DNA of 64,000 nucleotides from Streptomyces sp. NBC_00878 (lineage in GTDB: Bacteria > Actinomycetota > Actinomycetes > Streptomycetales > Streptomycetaceae), in assembly GCF_026341515.1 (NCBI RefSeq), contig NZ_JAPEOK010000001.1:5642001-5706000 (forward strand), written 5' to 3'. The notes under the pieces are model-generated. The model worked only from the letters and a program-made list of their open reading frames with translations, was not told the DNA's origin and made no database searches. A program made the translations under genes and the position numbers. Shown piece by piece: positions 8,520-17,402 of the stretch. Every line of letters begins with the position of its first letter. Within the stretch, counting starts at the first letter, position 1.

Positions 8520-11500
8520 ATGAAGATCTTCCAGCCGATGCTCTTCGTCGGCCTGGGCGGCACCGGGGGTCTGGTCGGCGCCGAGCTGGAACGCAGACTG
8601 CGCGCCGAGCTGTGCGGTCCCGACGGCATGGCGCTCAACCGGCAGAGCGGTCACCCGCCCTTCCAGCTGCCCGACTGCCTCCAGTTCGTGTACGCGGACT
8701 ACAGCGAGAGCGACCTCAGGCGGCTGCCGCAGTTCAACGTGGACCCGTCGCTGCGGGCCGCGTACGCCCGTACCTCCCGGGCCACCCACAATCTGCTGCC
8801 GAACTTCGACAGTTCGCCGGAAGTGACCAAGATGCTCCGCGCGAGCATGCGCGCCGAGGTGGCCGACTGGCTGCCGCCGCTCATCGGCGAGCCGGAGGTC
8901 ACCCCGCTGCGCAACGGCGCGGGCCAGCTGCCCACGGTCGGCCGCGCCGCACTGTTCGCCACGCTCCGGTACGGCCTCGCCCCGGTCCTGGAGCCCCTGT
9001 TGCAGGCGATCGACGCGATCGCCAAGTCGGCGGGTGAACTCAGCGAGCTCGGCGGCGGCAAGGTCAACGGCTGCGACGTGTTCGTCTCCTTCTCGGTGGC
9101 GGGCGGCACCGGCGCCGGGATCTTCCTGGACTACCTGAACCTCATCAACTACGCCTTCCAGCTGCGCCGCTTCGACGGGGTGAAGATCTACCCGCTGGTG
9201 GTGATGCCGTCGTCGTTCTCGGCGGCCACGGGCGGCGGCTGGGAGGCGGAACTCAACGCCGCCCGGGCGCTGGTCGACCTGTTCCGGCTGGTGGACCGGC
9301 AGAACGCGCCGCGGGAGGGCGCGGAGATCGGCGACCTCGACCACGAGGCCGGCTTCGGCATCCGCTACCCGGGCACGACCCCGGTCAAGCTGCGGACCGG
9401 CATCCTGCCCACGGGGTTCCTGTTCAGCCCGACCGCCGGTATCCGCGCGGACGACCTGCGCCGTTCCATCGTCTCCCTGGTGATGTCGCTGATCGGCACC
9501 GAGCTGGGCGACGGCCGCTCCCTCGGCCGGAAGATGGCGGCCGAGGACGACTTCCAGACCTTCGCCGCGAGCTTCATCAACCGGGGAGTGGCCCGCAGCG
9601 CCCCGTCCCCGACCGGTATCGGCCGGCAGGGCGTCTCCACCAGCCTGGTCGCCTCCATGACCGCGCCGATGGACGAGCTGGCCGACCTGGTGGCCGGGCG
9701 GCTGCTGCGGGAGGCGGTCACGGATCTCGTGGAGCGGCCGCGTGCCGTGCTCAAGGACGGCGCGATGCCGATGATCCGGCAGCTGTTCGCCGACTCCCAC
9801 CTCGAAGAGCTGTGGGAACGCAGGCAGTTGCCGCTGGCCGAGCCCGATCCGCTGCCCCGCGGCGGCAGGAACATCGAGCAGGCGCTCGGCGAGCGGCTCG
9901 CGGACATGCAGCGGCTGCTGGCCGACCTGCGGGACGAGGCCGACCGGGACGCCGCCACGATGGCCGACCGGTTCGCGCCGCGCCCCGCCATCGACAAGCT
10001 GCTGCAGAGCGTGGACCCCTTCCTCGCCGAACGCGTCGTCCGGGGCGTCCCGGACAGCGACGACGAGATCGCCAAGCGCGGCTTCCTCGGCATGCTGGAC
10101 AGCCGCGCCCGCGCGCCGCAGCGTCCGCAGGGGGTGACCGAGCAGCCGCCCAAGATCCCGCGGATCAAGGGCCAGTTGGCCGGTCTGGCACCGGCCCGCT
10201 GGGGCGACGACGACGTACAGGCGGCCATCCAGGAGCAGGACGCCTGGTACCAGTGGAGCTGCCGGGCGGTCTGGCACGAGGCCTGGCGGGAGCAGCACCA
10301 GCACTGGCAGCCCCAGGCGGACGCGGCCGGGGACGACATCGTGCGCCTGGTGAGCGCCTTCCGCCGGCACTGCGACCAGGAGCCCAAGGCCGCCAAGCAG
10401 AAGGGCCACGAACTGTACGAGGACCGCACCGGTATCTCGTATCTGCTGCCGCCGCAGCGCACCCTCAACCACTTCTACGAGGACGTGGTCACCCGGCTGA
10501 TCCGCCGGGAGGGGCTGCGGGAGAACGACTACGAGTCCGCGCTGCTGCTCAAGCTGGTCGACGGCGACACCTGGCGGCAGGTCCTTACGCAGAGCCGCCG
10601 CGACCCGGAGGCCTCGGTGGCCAAGGTCAAGGGGCGGCTGGAGGCCCGGATCACGCGGCTGTTCGCCGAGCGGGGCGCGCATCTGGAGGAGCGGCCGCTG
10701 CTGCCGTCCATGGGCACGCTGCTGGCCGCCGGGGCGGGCGACGGGGACGCCAAGGACCAGGTCAGCAAGGAGGCCCTCGACCTGTTCGGCCGCAAGCTGG
10801 CCGGGCTGCTGCCGGTCGGCTTCACGCCGGAGGGCACCGGGCCGCTGCGGGTGCTGGTCACGTATCCGCGGGTGCAGGCCGTGGAGGAGGTGCAGGAGTA
10901 CCTCGGCAAGACGCTGCGGCTGCCCACGGACGCGAAGAACTCCGTGGAGTACCGGGGGGTGGAGAGCGACTCGGTCACCGTCGTCCTGTTCCGCAGCGAG
11001 ATGAGCCTCACCCAGGTGCCCGAGGCCCGCAAGGTGCTGCGCCAGTGGGCCCGGGCGAAGAAGTCCGAGGAGCCCCAGGACGTCCTGCGGTGGCGGCAGC
11101 GGCTCGGCTTCCGGGACAGCTGGATGGTGAGCAGCGAGGAGGACCGGCGCAGCATCCTGCACCGGCTGCTGTGCTGCATGTGGAACGGCCAGGTGGACGT
11201 GGTGGACGGCGACCCGGCGTCCCCGGAGCGGGTCCGGCTGAAGCTGTTCCCCGAGGCCGGGCCGAACATCCCCGGGGTCCGGCTGATGCTGGAGGACTTT
11301 CCCGGCGGCGTGTCGAGCTGGGCCGAGCTGCTGCGCTCGTACGAACGCTGGACGGTCCTCGACGACGAACGGACCGTCGAGGACTACTGCCGTGAGCTGA
11401 TGCGGGCCCAGCCGCTGGGCCTGTCCCGGTCCGGCAGCGAACCGCACCCCCTCTTCGTCGACCTGGTCGAGAAGATCGCCCCGCGGCAGCTGGAGCTGCT

Positions 11501-12338
11501 GGCCGACCGCCGGGAGCGGGGCGGCGAGCGGGTCGAGGGCTGGGTCCGGCCGCTGTGGGAGTTCTGGGCGGAGACCCTGCCCGCCGCGCTGGACACCGAG
11601 TTCGGCGACCAGCGCGCCGTCCAGCCGACCCTGCGCACCCTGCTGGAACACCTCCGCGGCGGCACACCGACCCGCCCGCGCACCCGCGACGACCTCTCGG
11701 TACCCCGCCGCCGCTCCGCACCCGATGACGACGACTGGGGCACCACACCGGTCGGCTCCTTCGAGCGGCCGTCGTACGGCGACGAACGCGGCGCAGGAGA
11801 AGGGGATGGGGGAGGAGAAAGGGAAGGCCGGGATGCCCGGGGCCCTCGGGATACTCGGGACACCCATGGCGCCCAGGACACCCGGGACATCCGGGACATT
11901 CGGGAGGGCCAGGACACCCGGGACACCTGGGGCGCCCGCCGCGACAGCGAGACCGGCCCCCGTACCGACAACCGCCGGGACGACCGCCGGGACGACCGCT
12001 ACGACCGGGACGACCGCTACGACCGGGACGACTACGACGGGCCCACCGGCGCCAGGTCTGTCGGCGACCGTCGTCGCGACGGCTACGGCGACTATGAAGA
12101 GCCCGTCGGCGGCAACCGTCGGGACGGAAGCGACAACCGTCGAGACGGGAGCGACAACCGTCGGGACGGAGCAGTCCGCGACGAGGCGTACGACGAGGAG
12201 TACGGAGGCGGAGGCCGGCTGCCCTCCCGGGAGCGCGACGAGCTGCCTCCGGCGCCCTGGGACACCGACACCGACACCGACACGCACACCGACAGGCACA
12301 CCGACCCCCGCAGCCCCTGGGGCGGTGACGATCAGTGA
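8520..12338 (+). CDS. Large tubulin-like protein
   Basis: The ATG at 8520 follows GGGGAGGAAACC; the product has 1272 residues. The N-terminus MKIFQPMLFVGLGGTGG is a Rossmann-type glycine-rich start. Near residues 190-206 is SVAGGTGAGIFLDYL, matching the GGGTG(S/T)G signature of the tubulin/FtsZ superfamily, as in bacterial tubulin-like families much larger than FtsZ. The middle ~700 residues are mostly helical with no signature I recognise. The last ~170 residues are disordered and repetitive (DTRDTHG, DDRYDRDD, NRRDGSD and DTDTDTDT units). Tubulin-fold proteins bind GTP and often polymerise; here the partner is likely the GTPase/GAP1-like pair downstream (inference). The next gene overlaps by 4 nt (GTGA). 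Confidence 0.7.
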   Translation: MKIFQPMLFVGLGGTGGLVGAELERRLRAELCGPDGMALNRQSGHPPFQLPDCLQFVYADYSESDLRRLPQFNVDPSLRAAYARTSRATHNLLPNFDSSPEVTKMLRASMRAEVADWLPPLIGEPEVTPLRNGAGQLPTVGRAALFATLRYGLAPVLEPLLQAIDAIAKSAGELSELGGGKVNGCDVFVSFSVAGGTGAGIFLDYLNLINYAFQLRRFDGVKIYPLVVMPSSFSAATGGGWEAELNAARALVDLFRLVDRQNAPREGAEIGDLDHEAGFGIRYPGTTPVKLRTGILPTGFLFSPTAGIRADDLRRSIVSLVMSLIGTELGDGRSLGRKMAAEDDFQTFAASFINRGVARSAPSPTGIGRQGVSTSLVASMTAPMDELADLVAGRLLREAVTDLVERPRAVLKDGAMPMIRQLFADSHLEELWERRQLPLAEPDPLPRGGRNIEQALGERLADMQRLLADLRDEADRDAATMADRFAPRPAIDKLLQSVDPFLAERVVRGVPDSDDEIAKRGFLGMLDSRARAPQRPQGVTEQPPKIPRIKGQLAGLAPARWGDDDVQAAIQEQDAWYQWSCRAVWHEAWREQHQHWQPQADAAGDDIVRLVSAFRRHCDQEPKAAKQKGHELYEDRTGISYLLPPQRTLNHFYEDVVTRLIRREGLRENDYESALLLKLVDGDTWRQVLTQSRRDPEASVAKVKGRLEARITRLFAERGAHLEERPLLPSMGTLLAAGAGDGDAKDQVSKEALDLFGRKLAGLLPVGFTPEGTGPLRVLVTYPRVQAVEEVQEYLGKTLRLPTDAKNSVEYRGVESDSVTVVLFRSEMSLTQVPEARKVLRQWARAKKSEEPQDVLRWRQRLGFRDSWMVSSEEDRRSILHRLLCCMWNGQVDVVDGDPASPERVRLKLFPEAGPNIPGVRLMLEDFPGGVSSWAELLRSYERWTVLDDERTVEDYCRELMRAQPLGLSRSGSEPHPLFVDLVEKIAPRQLELLADRRERGGERVEGWVRPLWEFWAETLPAALDTEFGDQRAVQPTLRTLLEHLRGGTPTRPRTRDDLSVPRRRSAPDDDDWGTTPVGSFERPSYGDERGAGEGDGGGEREGRDARGPRDTRDTHGAQDTRDIRDIREGQDTRDTWGARRDSETGPRTDNRRDDRRDDRYDRDDRYDRDDYDGPTGARSVGDRRRDGYGDYEEPVGGNRRDGSDNRRDGSDNRRDGAVRDEAYDEEYGGGGRLPSRERDELPPAPWDTDTDTDTHTDRHTDPRSPWGGDDQ

Positions 12339-15154
12339 GCGTGCCCCAGGACTTCGGTGCCGTCGTTCACCTGGACCTGCGTGCCGGGGCGGCGGCGCTG
12401 CACAGCCCGTCGGCCGTGCGGGCCAGGGTCGCCCAGGAGCTGGGCCGCGCCGGGCTGCCGGAACCCGACGACCCGCTGTTCCTGGTGGTCGACACTCCGG
12501 CCGGGCTCATCGACCACCAGCCGCAGTACGAACTGCTCGCCGGTTACCGGGCGGTGGGCGAGGTCAGGCTCCTGGTGCTGGTGGTCGGCAGCGCGCCGGG
12601 CTCGTTCGCCGGTGCCGAAGGCGGGTTCCAGCCCGACCGGCGGCTGCTGCGCCCCGCGGTGCTGCGGACCTCGGGCACCGCGCTGCTGTGGGTCGGCGAC
12701 CTGCGCTCCGCCCGCACCGCGCTGGACCAGCCCGCCCCCGACGACCCGGACGCGCTGGCGGTCCTGGCGGACGTGCTGTCGGTACCGGACGTCTACCTCG
12801 GCGTACTGCACGGCATCCAGTCGCTGCCCGAGGCCGTCGCCGCGCCCGGCGTACGGCTGCTGGAGCAGGACCTGCCGCCGGAGGTGCACGAGCGGGCCTG
12901 GCGCGACGCGCTCACCCGGTTCGCGGGCGAGGACACCGAACTGGCGCAGGACGTGCTGCTGACCGCCTCGTCGGGAGCCGATCTGCCGGAGCCGCTGCGC
13001 GGCCTGGTCGCGGGCCGGGGCGGCCGGGACCTGGGGCATCGGGAACCCGGCGGTGTCGCGGACGGCACCTACCGCGCCTGCGCGGACGCCCTCGACCACG
13101 CCGAGCACGCGCTGGCCGGGCTGCGGAGCCTGCCCGGACTGGTCAGGGCCTCGCGCCGGGCGGCGTTCGAGGCGGACGTCGACCAGGCGCGCCGGGCGCT
13201 CTACGAGTACCGGGACCTCGTCGACACGGCCTTGCGAGGCGGTGGCGTCGGCGCGGCGTCCACCGCCGAGTCGGCGGCCCGGCTCACGGCCCTCGGGCTG
13301 CGGGTGCCGTCGGCCGAGGGCACGGGCGAGCGAATCGGCGAGGGGCTGCGGGAGTTCGCCGGGAAACTGCTGGGCCAGGGGCTCACCCTGCGGTCGGTTG
13401 CCCAGCGCTTCACCGGTCTGGCCGGGCGGGTGGAGCCGCTGCCGGGTTCGGTACTGCGGTCGAAGCTCACCGAACTCTCCCGCGCCGACGCTCGTGCTCG
13501 CGCTCGAACCGACTCGGACGGGGGCACCCCCGCCGGCGTGGGCGCCGCGGTGCCCGGCCTCCCGGTGGCCGGTCCGATGGCGGCGGCCGGGGCGGGGCTG
13601 CTCGGGGCGCTGTGGTCGGGGCCGTTCCTGGCGCTGGCGCTCGTCGTGCCGCTGCTGTTCGTCGGCATGGCGATGCTCGGGGCGGCCCGGCTGCGGGGCG
13701 CGGGACGTCCCGGCCGCTGGGCCGTGGCCCCGAGGGTCGCGGCGTTCGGCGGCGCCGCGGTCGGGGCGGCGGTGGGGTACACGGCCCAACTCCCGGTCTG
13801 GCTGGGCACCATGGGTCTGCTGGTCGGTCTCGGCGTCGCGGTGGAGACGGCCCGTCGGCTCTGGCGGGCGGCGGCCGCGGCCTGGGCGCCCGGCCACGTC
13901 ACCGCCGCACTGGGCACGGACCTGTACGGGCTCGACAACCTGCTGGCCGAGGCGGTCCGGGAGCACTGGGCCGTCGAGGAGCGCCTGTACTGCGCCGACG
14001 CCGCCCGTTCCGTCGCGGGCATGCTGCGGGCGACGGCGGCCGCGGCGGAGGCCGAGGCGGTGCCCGACCGGGAGCGGCTCGTGTCCGCCGGGATGCCCGG
14101 CGGGGTGTCGGGCGGCTTCGGTGCGCCCGGTGCCGGGACGACGGCCGAGGACTCCTGGCTCGTCGACGACGCGGACCTGGAGCCGGACGAGGCCCTCCCC
14201 GGGCCCGACGACGGGGACAGCGACTGGGCGAGCGTGTACGCCTGGGAGGACGGTCCGTCGTGGGACGAACCCGCGGAGGAGAAGGGGCGGGAGAAGGGCG
14301 GCAGGGAACAGGGCAGAGAGCAGGGGCGCGAGCAGGGCCGAAGGCAGGACCGGGAGGTGAGTGCCGCCGGTCCCCGGGAGCGCCGCGCCACGGGAACTCC
14401 GCGCTGGCTGGAGCGGGAGAACGGCGAGGGCGGGCCCGAGTTGGTCGCCACCCTGGCCGCCGACCTGACGGACGCGGCCCTGGAGGCGATGAAGGACTAC
14501 TGGGGTGCCGTCGAACGCGGCCAGACCGGCACCCTCGCCGTCCGGCGCACCGAGGAACGGGTCCGCGAGCTGCTGTCGACGGCCCGCCATCACCTCCGGC
14601 TGAACGGAGTTCTGGCCCCGCCTCCGTTCGCCGCCCCCCGCCGCGTCCGCGCCACGTCGGCGAACCTGCTCGGGACCGACCCGTACGGAACGGCCGAACT
14701 GGTCGGCGCGGAGGCCGACCGGCGGGCCGTGGTGCAGCTGTCCTCGCCCGAGCAGGGCACGTTGCTCAGCCGCGATCCGGCGGCCGCGGTGTGGCTCAGG
14801 TTCGCCCCCAGGGCGGTACGCGACGAGGTCGAGAAGGCCTGGCTGTCGAACGGTTCGGCGCACCCCGAGGAGGTCCTGTGGACGTCGTCGGGACGGTACG
14901 CGGGCCTGGTACGCCTCACCCCGCTGCGGATGGGCGTGGTGGACACCATCCGCCCCCGACACGGCTCCGCCCCCGACGGAACGGACCTGGCCGACGGGTC
15001 CGACGGCTCCGGCAGGTCTGACAGGTCCGACTCCTACGGCCCGACGGATCCGTACGGCACGACGGACCCGTACGACCGCACGGACCCGTACGACGGGCCG
15101 GACGCGGACGGTCGGCCGGGCGCCGCCCACCGAGGGGACGGTGACCGCTGGTGA
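12335..15154 (+). CDS. Multi-helix membrane protein of unknown family
   Basis: This 939-residue protein starts at a GTG overlapping the tubulin-like stop. Residues 1-400 look globular and alternate alpha/beta in the first third. Two hydrophobic blocks, at about residues 410-450 and 462-515, hold three or four membrane helices (for example FLALALVVPLLFVGMAMLG, then a helix with LGTMGLLVGLGVAVE). After the membrane block comes a cytoplasmic part with an acidic then Gln/Arg/Glu-rich linker (around residues 610-680). The C-terminus ends in TDPYG/TDPYD repeats. I recognise no named family. Its place between the tubulin-like and GTPase genes suggests it anchors that assembly to the membrane (inference). 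Confidence 0.6.
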   Translation: MSVPQDFGAVVHLDLRAGAAALHSPSAVRARVAQELGRAGLPEPDDPLFLVVDTPAGLIDHQPQYELLAGYRAVGEVRLLVLVVGSAPGSFAGAEGGFQPDRRLLRPAVLRTSGTALLWVGDLRSARTALDQPAPDDPDALAVLADVLSVPDVYLGVLHGIQSLPEAVAAPGVRLLEQDLPPEVHERAWRDALTRFAGEDTELAQDVLLTASSGADLPEPLRGLVAGRGGRDLGHREPGGVADGTYRACADALDHAEHALAGLRSLPGLVRASRRAAFEADVDQARRALYEYRDLVDTALRGGGVGAASTAESAARLTALGLRVPSAEGTGERIGEGLREFAGKLLGQGLTLRSVAQRFTGLAGRVEPLPGSVLRSKLTELSRADARARARTDSDGGTPAGVGAAVPGLPVAGPMAAAGAGLLGALWSGPFLALALVVPLLFVGMAMLGAARLRGAGRPGRWAVAPRVAAFGGAAVGAAVGYTAQLPVWLGTMGLLVGLGVAVETARRLWRAAAAAWAPGHVTAALGTDLYGLDNLLAEAVREHWAVEERLYCADAARSVAGMLRATAAAAEAEAVPDRERLVSAGMPGGVSGGFGAPGAGTTAEDSWLVDDADLEPDEALPGPDDGDSDWASVYAWEDGPSWDEPAEEKGREKGGREQGREQGREQGRRQDREVSAAGPRERRATGTPRWLERENGEGGPELVATLAADLTDAALEAMKDYWGAVERGQTGTLAVRRTEERVRELLSTARHHLRLNGVLAPPPFAAPRRVRATSANLLGTDPYGTAELVGAEADRRAVVQLSSPEQGTLLSRDPAAAVWLRFAPRAVRDEVEKAWLSNGSAHPEEVLWTSSGRYAGLVRLTPLRMGVVDTIRPRHGSAPDGTDLADGSDGSGRSDRSDSYGPTDPYGTTDPYDRTDPYDGPDADGRPGAAHRGDGDRW

Positions 15155-15224
15155 CCCGCACCCCGCATCCGTGCTCCATCAACCCGCACGACCCGGTGCT
15201 CACGCACGAACGAAAGGACCGCCG

Positions 15225-17402
15225 GTGACCAGCACCCCGTATTCCCAGCCGGAGGAACCGGGCGGTCCGCCTCCCGACAAGCTGGCGTTCAGCCTGCCCT
15301 CGGGGCGGCGGCGGGTCACTCCGGTCCGCGTCGGCCGGGAGTTCCGCCGCGACCGGCTGCTGCCCCTGCTGATCCGCAAGGCCGTGCTCGACGACGAGGG
15401 ACAGCAGTGCGTGCAGGTACGCCTGAGCGCCAAGGACGCGGCGAACCCGGCGGCGCGCGCCCTGCTGGACACCGAGGCGGGCACCGCCCTGCACCTGCAC
15501 CAGACCCTCGGCGACACGGAGTACGCGGCGCTCTTCCCGAGGATCATCGGCTACGAGCTGGACACGGCCGAGCCGGTCCTGCTGTACGAGCCGCCGCGGG
15601 GCACGCTCGTCGAGCGGCTCCATGTGATGTCCGCGACCGACCAGGAGCGCTTCACCCGGGATCTGCTGCTGGCCCTGTACCTGCTGGAGGGCCAGGGCCT
15701 GGTGCCGCGCGGTGTCTCGCCCGCCACCGTGCGCTGGGACGGCGCCAAGGTCCAGCTCTGGGGCTTGGAGTCGGTGACCCGGACCGGACAGCCGAGGCGT
15801 CCGTGGGGCCGGTCGCCCTTCTGCGCGCCCGAGCAGCGCCGGGGCGAGGGGCTCGCCGACCCCCGGGACGCGGTGTGGAGCGCGGCCCAGGTGCTCTACC
15901 AGCTGGTGACCGGGCGGCCCGGCCCCGCCGACCGGGCGCCCGCCGATCTCGGCGAACACCGCAAGCTCGACCAGACGTTGCGGGACGCCTTCGCGCCGCG
16001 GGCGGCCCGGCGGCCGACGCCCGCCCAGGTGCTCGACGTCGTGGCACCGGACACCGCCCGCCGCGTCCGGCTCGCCGTGCCGGCCGACGAGACGTCCATG
16101 GACCAGGAGGCCTTCGACCAGGCACTGCGGCGCAAACGGGAGCACGCTTCCGCCGCCCGGCCGCAGGAGTCCGCAGCGGCGGCCGGGCGCGGCAACGGCG
16201 AGGTGCTCTGCCCGTACTGCCTGGAGACCATCCAGCTGGACCTCGCGAAACTGTTCGTCACCGACAGCCGGATGCAGTACAAGCAGCTGGACCTCAAGGG
16301 CATCAACAACCCCGTGCGGCGGAACGACATCATGCGCGGCGCCGTCCAGAAGTGCACGGCGGACGCGGACTTCCCCGAGCACTTCATCCCGGTGCCCTAT
16401 CTGACGTACGGCCGCCCGCTGACCGTCGCCATGGTCGGCCAGTCCTCCACCGGCAAGAGCCATCTGCTGACCCAGATGATCGCGGCGATCACCGACGGCG
16501 GCCTGGAGCCGTTCGGGCTGAAGTGGCAGTCCGTCAATCCGGAACAGCACGCGAAGTTCGTACGGGACCGGGTGCAGCCCCTGCGCAACGGCAACGTCCT
16601 GGACCACACCGCCGCGCTGGGCCTGGAGGACTTCGCCCGCTTCGTGGAGTCCCTCCTGATCACCGACGCCCGCGGACAGGTGCGCCCGGTCGCCTTCTTC
16701 GACCTCGGCGGCGAGGATCTCGTACGGACCGACGCGGCGTTGCGGTTCCTGCTCGGGGTCGACGCCCTGGTCTTCGTCGTCGACCCGGCGCTGGCCCTCC
16801 CGCTGCCGCAGCTCAACCATGCCAGGGAACGCTGGGGCGTGGAGGTGAACCCGGACGGCGACCTCGCCTTCGGCACGGTCCTGGACCGGCTGCCGAAGAC
16901 CGGCGGGTATGTGGACGTGCCGGCCGCGGTGGTGCTCGGCAAGGCCGACCTCCTCAGGTTCCAGCCGCCCGTCGACCGGTGGCTGGGCCGGCCGCCCGCC
17001 ACCTCGCTGGACCCCGCGCTGATGCGCGAGGAGAGCCGGGACGTGTACGGGCTGCTGCGGCGGCATGCCGGCCCGGCGTGGCTGCGTCCCTTCGACGCGA
17101 TCCGCCGGTGCACCCTGCACGTCGCGTCCGCCACCGGCGGCCAGGAGGACCGGGGCCGCTATCCGGCGGGGGCGGGACCCCGGCGGGTGCTGGAGCCGCT
17201 GCTCGCGCTGCTGACGATGCACGGACTGATCCAAGTGCCGGGCGGCGCCGAGGCGTTGGCCGGGGTGTCGGCCGGGTCGGACGCGCCCGCGGTCGAGTGG
17301 CTGCCACCCGGGGAGGGCGGAGCTCCCGGGAGATCCAGGGCGTCCGGGCGGTCCGGGCAGTCCGGGCAGTCCGGCCGATCCGAGGGAGGGGAATTCCAGT
17401 GA
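15225..17402 (+). CDS. Pseudokinase - zinc ribbon - TRAFAC-like GTPase fusion
   Basis: I chose the GTG at 15225, with AAAGGA 6-7 nt upstream; the product has 725 residues. Residues ~20-270 resemble a serine/threonine kinase fold in which the catalytic motifs are lost: where HRD is expected there is PRG (LVPRGVSPATVRWDG), where DFG is expected there is WGL, but an APEQ segment and DAVWSAAQVLYQLVTGRPG remain. A CPYC zinc-ribbon half follows near residue 328. A GTPase-like domain starts near residue 400: P-loop GQSSTGKSHL, a DLGGED switch-II-like strand, then VVLGKADLL in the NKxD position. The combination suggests a GTP-dependent switch steered by an inactive kinase fold. The tail is Gly/Arg/Ser-rich. 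It overlaps the next gene (GTGA). Confidence 0.65.
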   Translation: MTSTPYSQPEEPGGPPPDKLAFSLPSGRRRVTPVRVGREFRRDRLLPLLIRKAVLDDEGQQCVQVRLSAKDAANPAARALLDTEAGTALHLHQTLGDTEYAALFPRIIGYELDTAEPVLLYEPPRGTLVERLHVMSATDQERFTRDLLLALYLLEGQGLVPRGVSPATVRWDGAKVQLWGLESVTRTGQPRRPWGRSPFCAPEQRRGEGLADPRDAVWSAAQVLYQLVTGRPGPADRAPADLGEHRKLDQTLRDAFAPRAARRPTPAQVLDVVAPDTARRVRLAVPADETSMDQEAFDQALRRKREHASAARPQESAAAAGRGNGEVLCPYCLETIQLDLAKLFVTDSRMQYKQLDLKGINNPVRRNDIMRGAVQKCTADADFPEHFIPVPYLTYGRPLTVAMVGQSSTGKSHLLTQMIAAITDGGLEPFGLKWQSVNPEQHAKFVRDRVQPLRNGNVLDHTAALGLEDFARFVESLLITDARGQVRPVAFFDLGGEDLVRTDAALRFLLGVDALVFVVDPALALPLPQLNHARERWGVEVNPDGDLAFGTVLDRLPKTGGYVDVPAAVVLGKADLLRFQPPVDRWLGRPPATSLDPALMREESRDVYGLLRRHAGPAWLRPFDAIRRCTLHVASATGGQEDRGRYPAGAGPRRVLEPLLALLTMHGLIQVPGGAEALAGVSAGSDAPAVEWLPPGEGGAPGRSRASGRSGQSGQSGRSEGGEFQ

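Noticed and set aside
8502..12299. 1265-codon leftward open frame opposite the tubulin-like gene
   Set aside because: Antisense shadow; it has no recognisable domain and the + strand frame has a good start and a tubulin signature.
11725..15021. 1098-codon + frame across the tubulin-like and membrane-protein genes
   Set aside because: Gly/Arg/Ala-biased translation typical of a shifted frame; it would overlap two better genes.
12332..15130. Leftward frame opposite the membrane protein
   Set aside because: Antisense shadow with no ribosome site or domain.
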